DNA of 64,000 nucleotides from Pseudomonas sp. Seg1 (GCF_018326005.1 NZ_AP021903.1:4763001-4827000), one strand, 5' to 3'; positions 46,393-56,097 are shown, counted from the stretch's first letter. Numbers and translations: made by a program. The notes: generated from the letters alone by a model not told the origin.

Positions 46393-47016
46393 TCAAGTCA
46401 ACGCGGTCATGACCGCTTTTTGATACGCCGCACGCAGCTTCAGCCGCTCGTACCAGGCGTGTAAGTGCGGTTGCGGGGCGCGCTCGATGGGCATCTCGAA
46501 CCAGGCATAAATGAAACTGCCGAGGGGAATGTCGCCCATGCCGATTTCGCTGCCGGACAAGTATGGCTGACTGGCCAGAGCCTGATCGGCCATGTTCAGC
46601 AACTCATTGCATTCTTTGATGGCGGCGTTGATCGCAGGCCAGTCCTGCTTGTCGACCGGGGTGCGCAGAACGCCCCAGAACACGGTGCGAAAAGGCCCTG
46701 CAAAACTTGAGGTGGTCCAGTCCATCCACTTGTCAGCGATGGCCCGCGCTTGCGGATCGGCGGGATACCACGCCGTGTTCGGCGCATGCCTGGCCAGCAG
46801 ATAGCGGACGATGGCGTTGGATTCCCAGAGCACGAAACCATCATCTTCGATGACCGGCACCCGCCCGTTCGGGTTCATCGCCCGGTACTCGGGCGTGTCG
46901 ACCACACCGAACGCACCACCGGCATTGATCGCCTCATAGGCCAGGCCAAGTTCCTCGGCAGCCCACAGCGGTTTCCTGACATTCGATGAGTTCTTACGTC
47001 CCCAGATTTTCAGCAT
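46393..47016 (-). CDS. Glutathione S-transferase
   Basis: This 207-residue protein has the thioredoxin-like N-terminal domain (MLKIWGRKNSSNVRKPLW, with NGRVPVIEDDGFVLWESNAIVRYL carrying the cis-Pro and ESxAI glutathione motif) and a helical C-terminal domain. The catalytic residue is probably Ser in SSNVRK. The role may be detoxification; the exact substrate is unknown. GAGGCGG precedes the ATG. Confidence 0.9.
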   Translation of the reverse strand: MLKIWGRKNSSNVRKPLWAAEELGLAYEAINAGGAFGVVDTPEYRAMNPNGRVPVIEDDGFVLWESNAIVRYLLARHAPNTAWYPADPQARAIADKWMDWTTSSFAGPFRTVFWGVLRTPVDKQDWPAINAAIKECNELLNMADQALASQPYLSGSEIGMGDIPLGSFIYAWFEMPIERAPQPHLHAWYERLKLRAAYQKAVMTALT

Positions 47017-47060
47017 GACCGCCTCTTTTCAAATCAAGTGGCCAAGCAGCATACGCCGGT

Positions 47061-47720
47061 TCAGCGACCGCCGACATCACTGCGCATGTCAGCCGACAGG
47101 GGCGTCTGTTGATCGTTGAACAGGTGCGGATAGCATTTTTGCAGATGCTCGAAGAACAAGGTTTCCGGTACATCGGCGAACTGGCCGTGATCGACCAGGT
47201 ACTCCATCAGCAACGCGCCATCGCTGTTGTACGGGTGGAAAACGCTGTCGTGGATGCCGTCGAACTCCAGCGGCGCAACGTTGAACATTTCGCAGAGTTT
47301 CTGGTTGAACGCAGGTGTGGCTTTTACCCAGCGATCATTCAGAAACAGCTCGGTGTAACCGTGCATGGCGAACACTTCGCTTCTCAGTAGCTCCAGCAGG
47401 CGCGGCGTCGACAGATGGTTTTTCACGTCCGCCAGACCGATGCGCGCCGGGATCCCGCAATGCCGCGCACAACCGGCCAGCAGCGTGGCTTTAGGCACGC
47501 AATAACTCTCACCGGCTGCCAGCGCGTAGCTGCCGCGCAAGGTCTGCGGGTCGCGGCTGAAGGTGTACATGTTGTATCGCACCGCCTCGCGCACGGCGTA
47601 ATACAGATTGATCGCCTGCTCGAGCGGATCGCGGCTGGCACCACGATGTTGTTCGGCGAACTCCACCACCGCCGGGTGGTCACTATCGATGAAGCGGCCG
47701 GGACTCAGATACTCGCGCAT
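47061..47720 (-). CDS. Transglutaminase-like cysteine peptidase family protein
   Basis: This 219-residue cytoplasmic protein has a transglutaminase-type core: Cys in AAGESYCVPKATLLAGCARH, His in FAMHGYTELFLNDRWVKATPAF with the following Asp/aromatic region. No signal peptide is visible. Bacterial members act as peptidases or amidases; no substrate can be named. AGGAG lies before the ATG. It diverges from the fadE gene. Confidence 0.83.
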   Translation of the reverse strand: MREYLSPGRFIDSDHPAVVEFAEQHRGASRDPLEQAINLYYAVREAVRYNMYTFSRDPQTLRGSYALAAGESYCVPKATLLAGCARHCGIPARIGLADVKNHLSTPRLLELLRSEVFAMHGYTELFLNDRWVKATPAFNQKLCEMFNVAPLEFDGIHDSVFHPYNSDGALLMEYLVDHGQFADVPETLFFEHLQKCYPHLFNDQQTPLSADMRSDVGGR

Positions 47721-47969
47721 GACGACAGATCTCCTGGGTGAGTCCCGAGTCTAACGACAGCTCAAGCACAGAGATAACGACGTTTCGGCCAAACTTGGAC
47801 GCAAAGACGCGGGATCGGCGAACGATTTCCCACACGTGTTGCCCACCGAACCTACGAAAACCATCCGGGGTTTCCCACGATATCAATCACCTTGCTCTGA
47901 CCACCCGGTTTTGCAGATGCCGTCTAAGCTCTGGAGGGTCGATTTGCCTTGGTTCACGGAGGACTGAAT

Positions 47970-50417
47970 ATGCTGTTGTTGTGGATACTGGTTTTGATCA
48001 TTGGTGTGGCGTACCTCGCCCACCGGCGTATCGCCCCGCTGCCCGCGCTGGGCATCGTTGCCGTTTACCTGCTGGCGATGGGTATATTCAGTCACGCACC
48101 GGGCTGGCTGCTGCTGATTTTCTGGATTGTGCTGGCGGTGGTCGCAGCACCGTTGCTGCTGCCTGACCTGCGCCGCAAACATTTCACCGCCCCGCTGTTC
48201 AACTGGTTCCAGAAAACCCTACCGCCGATGTCGCAGACCGAACGCGACGCGATCGATGCCGGCACGGTGTGGTGGGACGGAGAACTGTTCAGCGGCCGGC
48301 CGGACTGGGACAAGCTGCTCGCCTATCCCAAGGTGCAATTGAGCGAAGAGGAGCAGGCGTTCATTGATGGCCCGACCGAAGAACTCTGCGCGATGGTCAC
48401 TGACTGGCAGATTGGCCAGTCGATGGATTTGCCGCCCGAAGCGTGGACCCATATCAAGGAACACGGCTTCTTCGCCCTGATCATTCCAAAAGAATTCGGC
48501 GGTAAAGGTTTCTCCGCTTACGCCCACTCGCAAGTAGCAATGAAACTCGCGACCCGCAGCGGCGACCTCGCATCAACGGTCATGGTCCCTAACTCTCTGG
48601 GCCCGGCCGAGCTGCTGCTGCACTACGGCACCGACGAACAACGCAATCACTACCTGCCGCGTCTGGCCCGCGGCGATGATATTCCCTGCTTCGCCCTCAC
48701 CGGCCCGCTCGCCGGTTCCGATGCCGGCGCGATGCCCGACACCGGGATCATCTGCAAAGGCCAGTGGGAGGGACAGGAAGTCATTGGTCTGCGCCTGAAC
48801 TGGGAAAAGCGTTACATCACCCTTGGCCCGGTAGCCACCCTCCTCGGCCTGGCCTTCAAGGCTTATGACCCGGATCACCTGTTGGGCGACAAGGAAGACC
48901 TCGGCATCAGCCTCGCGCTGATTCCAACCGATACCGCTGGCGTAGAAATCGGCCGTCGGCATTTGCCATTGGGCGCAGCCTTCATGAACGGCCCGAACTC
49001 CGGCAAGGATGTGTTCATCCCGCTGGACTTCCTCATCGGCGGTCAGGAAATGCTCGGCAAAGGCTGGATGATGCTGATGAACTGCCTGTCGGTCGGGCGT
49101 TCGATTTCGCTCCCCGCCGTTGGCACGGGTGCCGCCAAGTTCACCAGCCTGGTCACCGGGCAGTACGCGCAGATTCGTGAGCAGTTCAACGTACCGTTGT
49201 CGGCCTTCGAAGGGATTCAGGAAGCGATGGCGCGCATCGGCGGCAACGCCTGGATGATGGACGCCGCGCGCATGCTGACCGCCAATGCGGTGGATCTGGG
49301 CGAGAAACCGTCGGTGTTGTCGGCGATCCTCAAGTACCACCTCACCGAACGCGGTCGCGAGTGCATCAGCCACGCCATGGATGTACACGGTGGCAAGGCG
49401 ATCATCATGGGTCCGAATAACTACCTGGGACGCAGCTGGAACGGTGCGCCGATCTTCATCACCGTGGAAGGCGCGAACATTCTCTCGCGCAACCTGATGA
49501 TCTTCGGTCAGGGCGCGATTCGTTGCCATCCGTTCGTGCTCAAGGAAATGGCCTTGGCCGGTCGGGAAGACAAGGATCAGGCGCTGAAAGAATTCGATGG
49601 CCTGCTACTCAAACACATTGGTTTTGCCGTCAGTAACGCGGCCAGCACGCTGGTGCTGAACCTTGGTTTCGGCCACTTCGAACATGCGCCTGGCGACAAG
49701 ATCAGCCAGGGTTACTTCCGCGCACTCAATCGCCAGGCTGCGGCTTTCGCGATGCTGGCCGACTTCAGCATGATGCTGCTGGGTGGCGAACTGAAACGTC
49801 GCGAACGTCTGTCAGCCCGCCTGGGCGATGTGTTGAGCAACCTGTATCTGGCCTCTGCCGCGCTCAAGCGCTACCACGACCTGGATTCGCCGGCGTACAT
49901 GGAGCCGTTGTTCCGCTGGGCCATGGAGGAAAGCCTCGGCCAGTCGGAGCGCGCGCTGGATGAACTGCTGAGCAACTTCCCGAACAAGGTGTTCGGCTGT
50001 CTGCTACGGGTGATCGTGTTCCCGTTCGGCCGTCGTCACAAAGGACCATCGGACAAACTCGGTGCCGAAGTGGCCGGCGTGATCGGCCGGGCCAAGGGTG
50101 ATCCGGCGCTGGAAGAACTGCTCGCTGGCTGCTATCGCCCGCAATCGCCAGACGATGCGGTGGGTGCGCTGCAACACGCCAGCGATCTGCTGAACGCTGC
50201 GCAACCGCTGCATAAAAAGCTGCACACCTCGCTGAAAAGCGGTCAGGTCAAACCGGTCGCAGGCGAGCATGCCATCGACGCGGCGCTGGAAGCCGGGGTG
50301 TTGCAACCCGGAGAAGCGCAGAGCCTGCGCGAAGCCGAAGCGGCGCGACGCAAGGTGATCGATGTCGATGACTTCGACAAGGAAGAGCTGAAACAGGCGG
50401 AGGGTAAAGTCCGCTGA
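47970..50417 (+). CDS. fadE: Acyl-CoA dehydrogenase (FadE type)
   Basis: This 815-residue FAD enzyme performs the first step of fatty acid beta-oxidation. Two N-terminal hydrophobic helices (LLLWILVLIIGVAYLAHRR and LLLIFWIVLAVVAAPLLLP) anchor it in the membrane, as in E. coli FadE; then come CFALTGPLAGSDAGA and the FAD region, and an EGANILSRNLMIFGQGA segment with the probable catalytic Glu. The C-terminal 250 residues form the FadE-specific extension. ATG 47970 follows GGAGGACTG. Confidence 0.92.
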   Translation: MLLLWILVLIIGVAYLAHRRIAPLPALGIVAVYLLAMGIFSHAPGWLLLIFWIVLAVVAAPLLLPDLRRKHFTAPLFNWFQKTLPPMSQTERDAIDAGTVWWDGELFSGRPDWDKLLAYPKVQLSEEEQAFIDGPTEELCAMVTDWQIGQSMDLPPEAWTHIKEHGFFALIIPKEFGGKGFSAYAHSQVAMKLATRSGDLASTVMVPNSLGPAELLLHYGTDEQRNHYLPRLARGDDIPCFALTGPLAGSDAGAMPDTGIICKGQWEGQEVIGLRLNWEKRYITLGPVATLLGLAFKAYDPDHLLGDKEDLGISLALIPTDTAGVEIGRRHLPLGAAFMNGPNSGKDVFIPLDFLIGGQEMLGKGWMMLMNCLSVGRSISLPAVGTGAAKFTSLVTGQYAQIREQFNVPLSAFEGIQEAMARIGGNAWMMDAARMLTANAVDLGEKPSVLSAILKYHLTERGRECISHAMDVHGGKAIIMGPNNYLGRSWNGAPIFITVEGANILSRNLMIFGQGAIRCHPFVLKEMALAGREDKDQALKEFDGLLLKHIGFAVSNAASTLVLNLGFGHFEHAPGDKISQGYFRALNRQAAAFAMLADFSMMLLGGELKRRERLSARLGDVLSNLYLASAALKRYHDLDSPAYMEPLFRWAMEESLGQSERALDELLSNFPNKVFGCLLRVIVFPFGRRHKGPSDKLGAEVAGVIGRAKGDPALEELLAGCYRPQSPDDAVGALQHASDLLNAAQPLHKKLHTSLKSGQVKPVAGEHAIDAALEAGVLQPGEAQSLREAEAARRKVIDVDDFDKEELKQAEGKVR

Positions 50418-50505
50418 TCCCGACAGCCACGTAGCTGTTATTTGTGAAAAATGGGCGCGGGAGCTTTATACTCCTGCGCCCGTTTTGCTCTTGAGGACTT
50501 ATCTC

Positions 50506-50913
50506 GTGTCCAACGTCGTTGCCGATCATCTGGTTTTGCTCGACCATCTGCGCAGTATCCTGGTCGCCGTAGGTGAGGCCGAACAGGTTCCCGAAGAAAG
50601 CCATGCCTTGTTCCTCGAGCGCTTCGATGAACTGCTGGCGTCCCTGCCGATCGACCCGATCGAAAGCCAATACCTGGGCCAGGACATCCTGACTCAAGTG
50701 ATTACCCGTTACCCGCAAATTGCTCACCTGATCCCGCGGGATCTGCTGTGGTTCTTCGCTGGCGACTGCCTGCATTACCTGTCCGATGAAGAGATCGACA
50801 TGTATCAGGCACTGGAAGAACGCCGCTACGAAGCCGAACAGAACGATGAGCCGTTTGACTGGAATCAGGAAAAACAGTTGATGGCCATGTCCGCTCAGGA
50901 CAGCAAGCACTGA
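50506..50913 (+). CDS. Conserved pseudomonad protein of unknown function
   Basis: This 135-residue acidic soluble protein has a helix-rich sequence (LFLERFDELLASLPIDPIES, DLLWFFAGDCLHYLSDEEI) and no known domain that I recognise. It lies directly downstream of fadE in the same direction and seems to be kept with it in pseudomonads. The start is GTG at 50506, with GAGGACT upstream. A -10-like TATACT (50467-50472) hints at its own promoter. It ends at a strong terminator. Confidence 0.82.
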   Translation: MSNVVADHLVLLDHLRSILVAVGEAEQVPEESHALFLERFDELLASLPIDPIESQYLGQDILTQVITRYPQIAHLIPRDLLWFFAGDCLHYLSDEEIDMYQALEERRYEAEQNDEPFDWNQEKQLMAMSAQDSKH

Positions 50914-50929
50914 TTTTCAACTGCTCATG

Positions 50930-50965
50930 AAAAGGCCCGCATAGTTGTCCATGCGGGCCTTTTTT
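50930..50965. terminator. Bidirectional terminator
   Basis: AAAAGGCCCGCAT...ATGCGGGCCTTTTTT separates the plus-strand gene from the converging LysR gene. Confidence 0.88.
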
Positions 50966-50975
50966 ATCTGCGCGG

Positions 50976-51974
50976 TTAAAGCAGCCCCTCACTCTCCGGC
51001 AACTCATAAGCCATCGCGGCGTTGATCACGCCACCCGACTTGCCTGGCTTGCTCAGGGTCGGTTCTTTCTCCAGGCACTCCACCAGATAATCGATAAATA
51101 CCCGCAGCTTCGGCGGCAGGTAACGCGTCGGCGAATGCAGCAACCAGAGCCCTCCGTGGTAGGACGCCAGAAACGTCCAGTCCGGCAGCACCTGCACCAC
51201 CAACTTCTGCTCCAGCGCATAGCGCGCGGTGAAATACGGCAGACTGCCAATACCGATGTGCTGCAGCACCGCGCCCAGACGCACGCCCGTGTGGTTGGCC
51301 GCATACCGCCCGCGCACCCCAACCGTCACCACTTTGCTGCCCTTTTTGAATTTCCAGCGCGCATCGCTCGGGGTTTCGCCCAGATAGATGCAGCTGTGAT
51401 TGAGCAAATCATGTGGATGCGTCGGCGTGCCGTGTTCGGCGAGGTATTGCGGGGTGGCGCAGAGCAAATGATCGATGGTCAGCAGTTGCCGCCCGACCAG
51501 CCCGGCCGGAGGGCGATCAGTAATGCGGATCGCCAGATCGACATGATCATCGATCAGATCGACCTGCCGATCTTCCAGCAGCAGCTCGACATCGACCTTG
51601 GGATAACGGCGCAAAAATTCAGGCATGTGCGGATGAATGACAAATCGTCCCACCGCCTTCGGCACACTGACCCGCACCAGTCCTTCGGCTTCATGGGTGA
51701 ATTGGCCACTGATCTCCATCACTGACTTGGCCGCACTGACCATCTCCTGACAGCGCTTGAACACCTCTTCACCGCCATCACTCAGGCGCAGCTTGCGCGT
51801 GGTGCGCTGCAGCAAGCGCGTGGCCAAGGCCTTTTCCAATCGCGAAATGCTGCGACTCACCGCCGACGGTGAAGATCCGAGCTGCCGTGCCGCTTCAGAG
51901 AAGCTGCCGGCCTCCACGACCTTGACGAAGATCGCCATCTCGCCGAGCAGGGGGAGCGGGAGATTTATGCTCAC
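50976..51974 (-). CDS. LysR-family transcriptional regulator
   Basis: This 332-residue protein has an N-terminal winged helix (FSEAARQLGSSPSAVSRSISRLEK, about residues 24-47) and a LysR substrate domain (VSVPKAVGRFVIHPHMPEFLRRYP, LAIRITDRPPAGLVGRQLL). It is divergent from alaX-like, oxygenase and LysE genes, the usual layout for control of those genes. GTG 51974 is favoured, with AAGGA ten bases upstream; TTG 51983 is too close to it. The coinducer is unknown, perhaps an amino acid. Confidence 0.88.
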   Translation of the reverse strand: MSINLPLPLLGEMAIFVKVVEAGSFSEAARQLGSSPSAVSRSISRLEKALATRLLQRTTRKLRLSDGGEEVFKRCQEMVSAAKSVMEISGQFTHEAEGLVRVSVPKAVGRFVIHPHMPEFLRRYPKVDVELLLEDRQVDLIDDHVDLAIRITDRPPAGLVGRQLLTIDHLLCATPQYLAEHGTPTHPHDLLNHSCIYLGETPSDARWKFKKGSKVVTVGVRGRYAANHTGVRLGAVLQHIGIGSLPYFTARYALEQKLVVQVLPDWTFLASYHGGLWLLHSPTRYLPPKLRVFIDYLVECLEKEPTLSKPGKSGGVINAAMAYELPESEGLL

Positions 51975-52064
51975 AGCGCACAAGTCCTTTGATGTTTGAA
52001 CGGATTATCACGTTATTACACGATTCATATAATAAAAATAGAAACTTTAATAAGGGCATGGAAT

Positions 52065-52691
52065 ATGACGCTTCGCCTCTTTTTCCATAGTGATGACCTC
52101 AAGGCCAATGTGGAAGTCCTCGACTGCACGCCCCACGAGAACGAATTTGCCGTAGTGCTGCGCGCCACGCTGTTTCATCCGCAAGGTGGCGGCCAACCCT
52201 GCGATACCGGCTGGATCGGCGAAAGCCAGGTACTGCGCGTCGTCCAGGAACCCGATCGGATCATTCATTACGTTGATCGTCCGGTGAAACTCGGCATGAC
52301 CATGATCCGCATCGATGAACAGCGTCGCTGCTTCAACACGCGCATGCACTCGGCCGGGCACCTGATCGGGCATTTCGTGCAAGCGCTGGGCTGGACGCCG
52401 ATCAAGGCACACCACTGGCCGGACGAGGGCCGGGTGCAATTCAAGCCGGGTGACGCCGCTCAGGAAGTTGACGCAGACAGCGTTCAACACGGCATCGGCC
52501 AGTGGATTGAGCACGATCTGCCGCGCCTGACTTCGCTGCGCGAAGGCGCGCGGGAAATCGGCTTTGGTGATCTGCCTGCCTACGGCTGCGGTGGCACCCA
52601 TGTACGTAGCCTGAAGGATCTGGGCACAGTCACGATCGCGTCCCTTTCGCAGAAGAAAGGCACGTTGTCCGTCCACTACAGCGTGGATTGA
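52065..52691 (+). CDS. AlaX-type aminoacyl-tRNA editing protein
   Basis: This 208-residue protein corresponds to the editing domain of alanyl-tRNA synthetase: FHPQGGGQPCDTG near residue 37, zinc ligands HSAGH (His95, His99) and CGGTH (Cys175, His179). AlaX proteins hydrolyse tRNA-Ala mischarged with serine or glycine. AAGGG precedes the ATG at 52065. Its place beside an oxygenase and a LysE exporter suggests protection against an unusual amino acid made or met there, which is inference. Confidence 0.88.
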   Translation: MTLRLFFHSDDLKANVEVLDCTPHENEFAVVLRATLFHPQGGGQPCDTGWIGESQVLRVVQEPDRIIHYVDRPVKLGMTMIRIDEQRRCFNTRMHSAGHLIGHFVQALGWTPIKAHHWPDEGRVQFKPGDAAQEVDADSVQHGIGQWIEHDLPRLTSLREGAREIGFGDLPAYGCGGTHVRSLKDLGTVTIASLSQKKGTLSVHYSVD

Positions 52692-52764
52692 GCATTTCGG
52701 ACGCTGCCCGCGCAGCGTCCGGCGCCGGGGAACCGCGCTCGCCGGTTCCGTTGACTATCGATAG

Positions 52765-53550
52765 ATGGACCTAAATAACATGATGCTAGACGTCGAGCGT
52801 CTCGATGAGACGTGCATAAAAAAACTGGCCAACGAAGAAGTCCTCGCCATCCGCGTCAAAGGCTTTTTGCCCGAACCGCTGGCGATCCAGATTGGCGACA
52901 AGATTCTCGCTCCAGGCTTTGAGGGCTACATCAACGCACCGAGTATCGGCCGTATCGGCATGGCGTTTTATGAGGCGGAAAACCAGCCGCTGTTGATCGA
53001 GGATTACTTCGAACGCGCTACCAGCAACATCGCCGAACTGCGCAATCGTTGTGCGCCCTACTCCTCGCCGGTCGACACGCTGCGCTGCATGCTCGACGAA
53101 TCCTGGCCGGCCGGTGCGCATCTGGAAAACCTCTACGGGCGCAAAATGTATGTCGGCCTGTCTCGCGTGGTGAAACCCGGCGTGTGCTTCCTCGCCCATC
53201 ACGACATTTTCGCCAAGGACGCGCCGGAGAGCTTTCAGGCGCGCAGCCTCGAAGCGCAGTTCGCCTGCAACGTCTATCTGAACATGCCGACCGAGGGCGG
53301 TGCGTTGCAAATGTGGGACGACGACATTACCCCGGATCAGTTTGACGAAATGCGTGGCGACAGTTACGGCATCGACCCGGCGCTGCTCGGCCCGCCCACC
53401 CTTGAGGTGCGCCCCGAACCCGGTGATTTCATCATGTTCAATTCGCGCTGCATGCACTCGGTGACGCCGGGTGTGGCGGATCCGCGCCTGAGCCTGTCCT
53501 TCTTTGTCGGCTATCGCGGCAATGCTTCACCCCTGACTTTCTGGAGCTGA
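52765..53550 (+). CDS. 2-oxoglutarate/Fe(II)-dependent oxygenase
   Basis: This 261-residue protein has the jelly-roll iron motif: His145-x-Asp147 (LAHHDIFAKD), distal His231 (SRCMHSVTPG) and Arg241 (DPRLSLSFFVGYRG) for 2-oxoglutarate. It should hydroxylate a small molecule; an amino acid is plausible given the neighbours. The start is uncertain: ATG 52765 (MDLNNMM) and ATG 52780/52783 are possible and none has a clear Shine-Dalgarno. One base separates it from the LysE gene. Confidence 0.82.
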   Translation: MDLNNMMLDVERLDETCIKKLANEEVLAIRVKGFLPEPLAIQIGDKILAPGFEGYINAPSIGRIGMAFYEAENQPLLIEDYFERATSNIAELRNRCAPYSSPVDTLRCMLDESWPAGAHLENLYGRKMYVGLSRVVKPGVCFLAHHDIFAKDAPESFQARSLEAQFACNVYLNMPTEGGALQMWDDDITPDQFDEMRGDSYGIDPALLGPPTLEVRPEPGDFIMFNSRCMHSVTPGVADPRLSLSFFVGYRGNASPLTFWS

Positions 53551-53551
53551 G

Positions 53552-54190
53552 ATGTTATCGAATTACCTGGGCGAGTTTCTGGCGCTGGCCACCATTCATT
53601 TCCTCGCTGTGGTCGCTCCCGGCCCGGACTTCGCCGTGACCATTCGCCAGAGCGTGCGCTTTGGCCGACTGGTGGGAATCTGCACGGCGCTGGGCATCGG
53701 TGCGGGGATTTCCGTACACGTTCTCTATACGTTGCTCGGCGTTGGCGCATTGATGCACACCACCCCGTGGTTGCTGACGGTCGCTAAAGTGATTGGCGGT
53801 GCCTACATCCTGTATCTGGGTGTCAGCCTGTTGCGCAGCAAACCGAAATCGACACTTGAAGGTGACAAAGGCACCGATGAGCCGGTCGCTGAACAAACCT
53901 TGTTCAAAGCCTTCAGCACCGGTTTCCTGACCAATGCCACCAACCCCAAAGCCACGCTGTTTTTTCTGGCGATCTTCACCACGATCATCAGCGCCAGTAC
54001 GCCGCTGCAGATCCAGGCGTTTTATGGCTTGTGGATGTGCTTTGTGAACGCGTTGTGGTTCGTGATCGTCGCGCTGTTTTTCTCCAGCAACAAAGTGCGC
54101 TTGCTGTTCATGCGCATGGGCCACTGGTTCGAACGCACGATGGGCGTGGTGCTGATTCTGTTTGCCGGTCGACTGATGCTGTCCTGGTAA
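53552..54190 (+). CDS. LysE/RhtB-family amino acid exporter
   Basis: This 212-residue inner-membrane protein has five or six helices and the family opening AVVAPGPDFAVTIRQSVRFGR, with AYILYLGVSLLRSKP and NPKATLFFLAIFTT. The family exports lysine, threonine, homoserine lactones or similar amino acids. It begins one base after the oxygenase stop, so it is surely co-translated and may export the hydroxylated product; that is inference. Confidence 0.92.
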   Translation: MLSNYLGEFLALATIHFLAVVAPGPDFAVTIRQSVRFGRLVGICTALGIGAGISVHVLYTLLGVGALMHTTPWLLTVAKVIGGAYILYLGVSLLRSKPKSTLEGDKGTDEPVAEQTLFKAFSTGFLTNATNPKATLFFLAIFTTIISASTPLQIQAFYGLWMCFVNALWFVIVALFFSSNKVRLLFMRMGHWFERTMGVVLILFAGRLMLSW

Positions 54191-54205
54191 TTTGCCCTGC
54201 AACGC

Positions 54206-54240
54206 AAAAGGCCCGCCGACTTTCATCGGCGGGCCTTTTT
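54206..54240. terminator. Bidirectional terminator
   Basis: AAAAGGCCCGCCGA-CTTTCA-TCGGCGGGCCTTTTT separates the LysE gene from the converging MATE gene. Confidence 0.9.
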
Positions 54241-54244
54241 CATT

Positions 54245-55606
54245 TCAACTGCCGGGCGCTAACCTGACCCGACTGCTATGAATAAACCGCGAGCCCATCA
54301 ACACTGTTGCCAGCGTCAACGCGGTAATCAGACCTGACCAGATGCCTTGCGGACCCCACTCCAGGCCAAAGGCCAATCCGACACCCAGCGGTACGCCCAC
54401 TCCCCAATAGCAAAAGATCGCGATCCACATGGGTATGCGAGTGTCCTGCAAACCGCGCAACGCGCCGGCGGACAACATCTGCAAACCGTCGGGAAATTGC
54501 AGTGCTGCGGCGTATAACAACAGCGTCGAGGCCAACGCGGTCACGGCGATGTCCGAACTGTACAAACTGGCGATCGCTTCATTGCCCAACAGCAGTATCA
54601 GCACCGACACACTTTGGGCCGCGAGGACGATGACACACCCCGCCCATGCGGCCTGCCTGACACCCTTGAAATCACCGCGCCCCAATGCATGCCCGACGCG
54701 CACTGTCGTCGCCTCGGCCACGGCGACCGGGATCATGAAACACAACTGAGCCAGGTTCACCGCAATCTGATGAGCTGCAAGAAAAGTCGATCCCAGCCGC
54801 CCGATCAACAACGACGTGACAATAAACAGACTGCCCTGCATCAGGATGGCAATGCCAATCGGCATGCCCGTCCTCAACAAATCGGCGATTGCCGCACGGC
54901 ATGGCGGATCGAAACGGGCGAACAGCTGCAAATGCGCAAGACGTTTGCCGTACCAAAGATACCCGGCAAACAGCAGTGCCTGAAGCCACATCATGATCGC
55001 CGACGCGATGCCCAGACCTTGCGCGCCCAACTCGGGAAACCCGAGCTTGCCGTTGGTCAGCACATACCCCAGAGGTGCCAGGACCAACAGCCCGCCGAAG
55101 CTGAAAATCATCGTCGGGCGCATCCAGTGCATCCCTTCGCATAAATAGCGCATGCAGAAAAACAACGTCAGCGCCGGACTCCCCCAACGCACCGCGTGCA
55201 AAAAGGCCTGCGCCCCGGGAATCATCTCCTCGGCGATGCCGGCAGGCTCCAGCAGCACCGGCGCGATACTCAGGAAGACAAACATCAGCAGGCCCATCGA
55301 CAACGCCAGCCACAAAGCCTGGCGAAAAATCGGGCCAATCTCAGACAGGCGATCAGCGCCAGACAAGCGCGCCACCGAGGCCGTGAGCGCGATCAACGTG
55401 CCAATCGGCACCAGCATCGGTAGCCACAGCAGCGCGGTGCCAAGCGTCACGGCGGCCAAGGTGTCTGTGCCGTGATTGCCGGCAATGAGATTGTCAACGA
55501 AGGCAATCAATCCGGCACACACGTGCCCCACGACCAACGGCAGCGCCAGAAGCGCCGTTGCACGAACCTCGGGCAGAGCGCCACGAGATGCAGATATCAA
55601 TGACAT
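54245..55606 (-). CDS. MATE-family multidrug efflux transporter
   Basis: This 453-residue protein has twelve hydrophobic segments and the MATE pattern (ALPLVVGHVCAGLIAFVDNLIAGNHG at the start, GFPELGAQGLGIASAIM in the middle, LSAGALRGLQDTRIPMW late). It exports cationic drugs or metabolites by Na+ or H+ antiport. AGGATC precedes the ATG. It is a single-gene unit ending in a terminator; no regulator is adjacent. Specific substrates cannot be told. Confidence 0.9.
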   Translation of the reverse strand: MSLISASRGALPEVRATALLALPLVVGHVCAGLIAFVDNLIAGNHGTDTLAAVTLGTALLWLPMLVPIGTLIALTASVARLSGADRLSEIGPIFRQALWLALSMGLLMFVFLSIAPVLLEPAGIAEEMIPGAQAFLHAVRWGSPALTLFFCMRYLCEGMHWMRPTMIFSFGGLLVLAPLGYVLTNGKLGFPELGAQGLGIASAIMMWLQALLFAGYLWYGKRLAHLQLFARFDPPCRAAIADLLRTGMPIGIAILMQGSLFIVTSLLIGRLGSTFLAAHQIAVNLAQLCFMIPVAVAEATTVRVGHALGRGDFKGVRQAAWAGCVIVLAAQSVSVLILLLGNEAIASLYSSDIAVTALASTLLLYAAALQFPDGLQMLSAGALRGLQDTRIPMWIAIFCYWGVGVPLGVGLAFGLEWGPQGIWSGLITALTLATVLMGSRFIHSSRVRLAPGS

Positions 55607-55771
55607 TAAGAGAAGATCCTGAGAGGCGATAAACGGGATCGGCCACGGGAGCCGACGACGGGATCGTTATCCCAGAATCAACCTTGCGCTGGCTGTCGGA
55701 CGCTTCCGGATTTTTCGTTTTCGCTGTAGGAGATTTGTAACAGAGGGCAGAAATACAAAAAACGCACAAAC

Positions 55772-55803
55772 AAAAACGCCGCTCATCACTGAGCGGCGTT
55801 TTT
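55772..55803 (-). terminator. Terminator at the end of the tRNA array
   Basis: AAAAACGCCGCTCA-TCAC-TGAGCGGCGTTTTT follows the last tRNA-Gly on the minus strand. Confidence 0.9.
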
Positions 55804-55810
55804 GTGAATT

Positions 55811-55886
<76 letters not shown>

Positions 55887-55888
55887 AA

Positions 55889-55964
55889 TGGCGTCCCCTA
55901 GGGGACTCGAACCCCTGTTACCGCCGTGAAAGGGCGGTGTCCTAGGCCACTAGACGAAGGGGAC
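55889..55964 (-). tRNA. tRNA-Glu(TTC), copy 1
   Basis: A 76-base tRNA with encoded CCA, acceptor GTCCCCT...AGGGGAC, and anticodon loop CTTTCAC (TTC). Two bases separate it from tRNA-Gly copy 1. Confidence 0.96.
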
Positions 55965-55984
55965 AGGCTACAACTTTCACTAAT

Positions 55985-56013
55985 AAAAACGCCGCTCACT
56001 GAGCGGCGTTTTT
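55985..56013 (-). terminator. Internal terminator in the tRNA array
   Basis: AAAAACGCCGCTC-ACT-GAGCGGCGTTTTT lies between tRNA-Gly copy 2 and tRNA-Glu copy 1, nearly the same sequence as the array end terminator. It should reduce transcription of the promoter-distal pair. Confidence 0.85.
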
Positions 56014-56018
56014 GAATT

Positions 56019-56094
<76 letters not shown>

Positions 56095-56097
56095 AAA

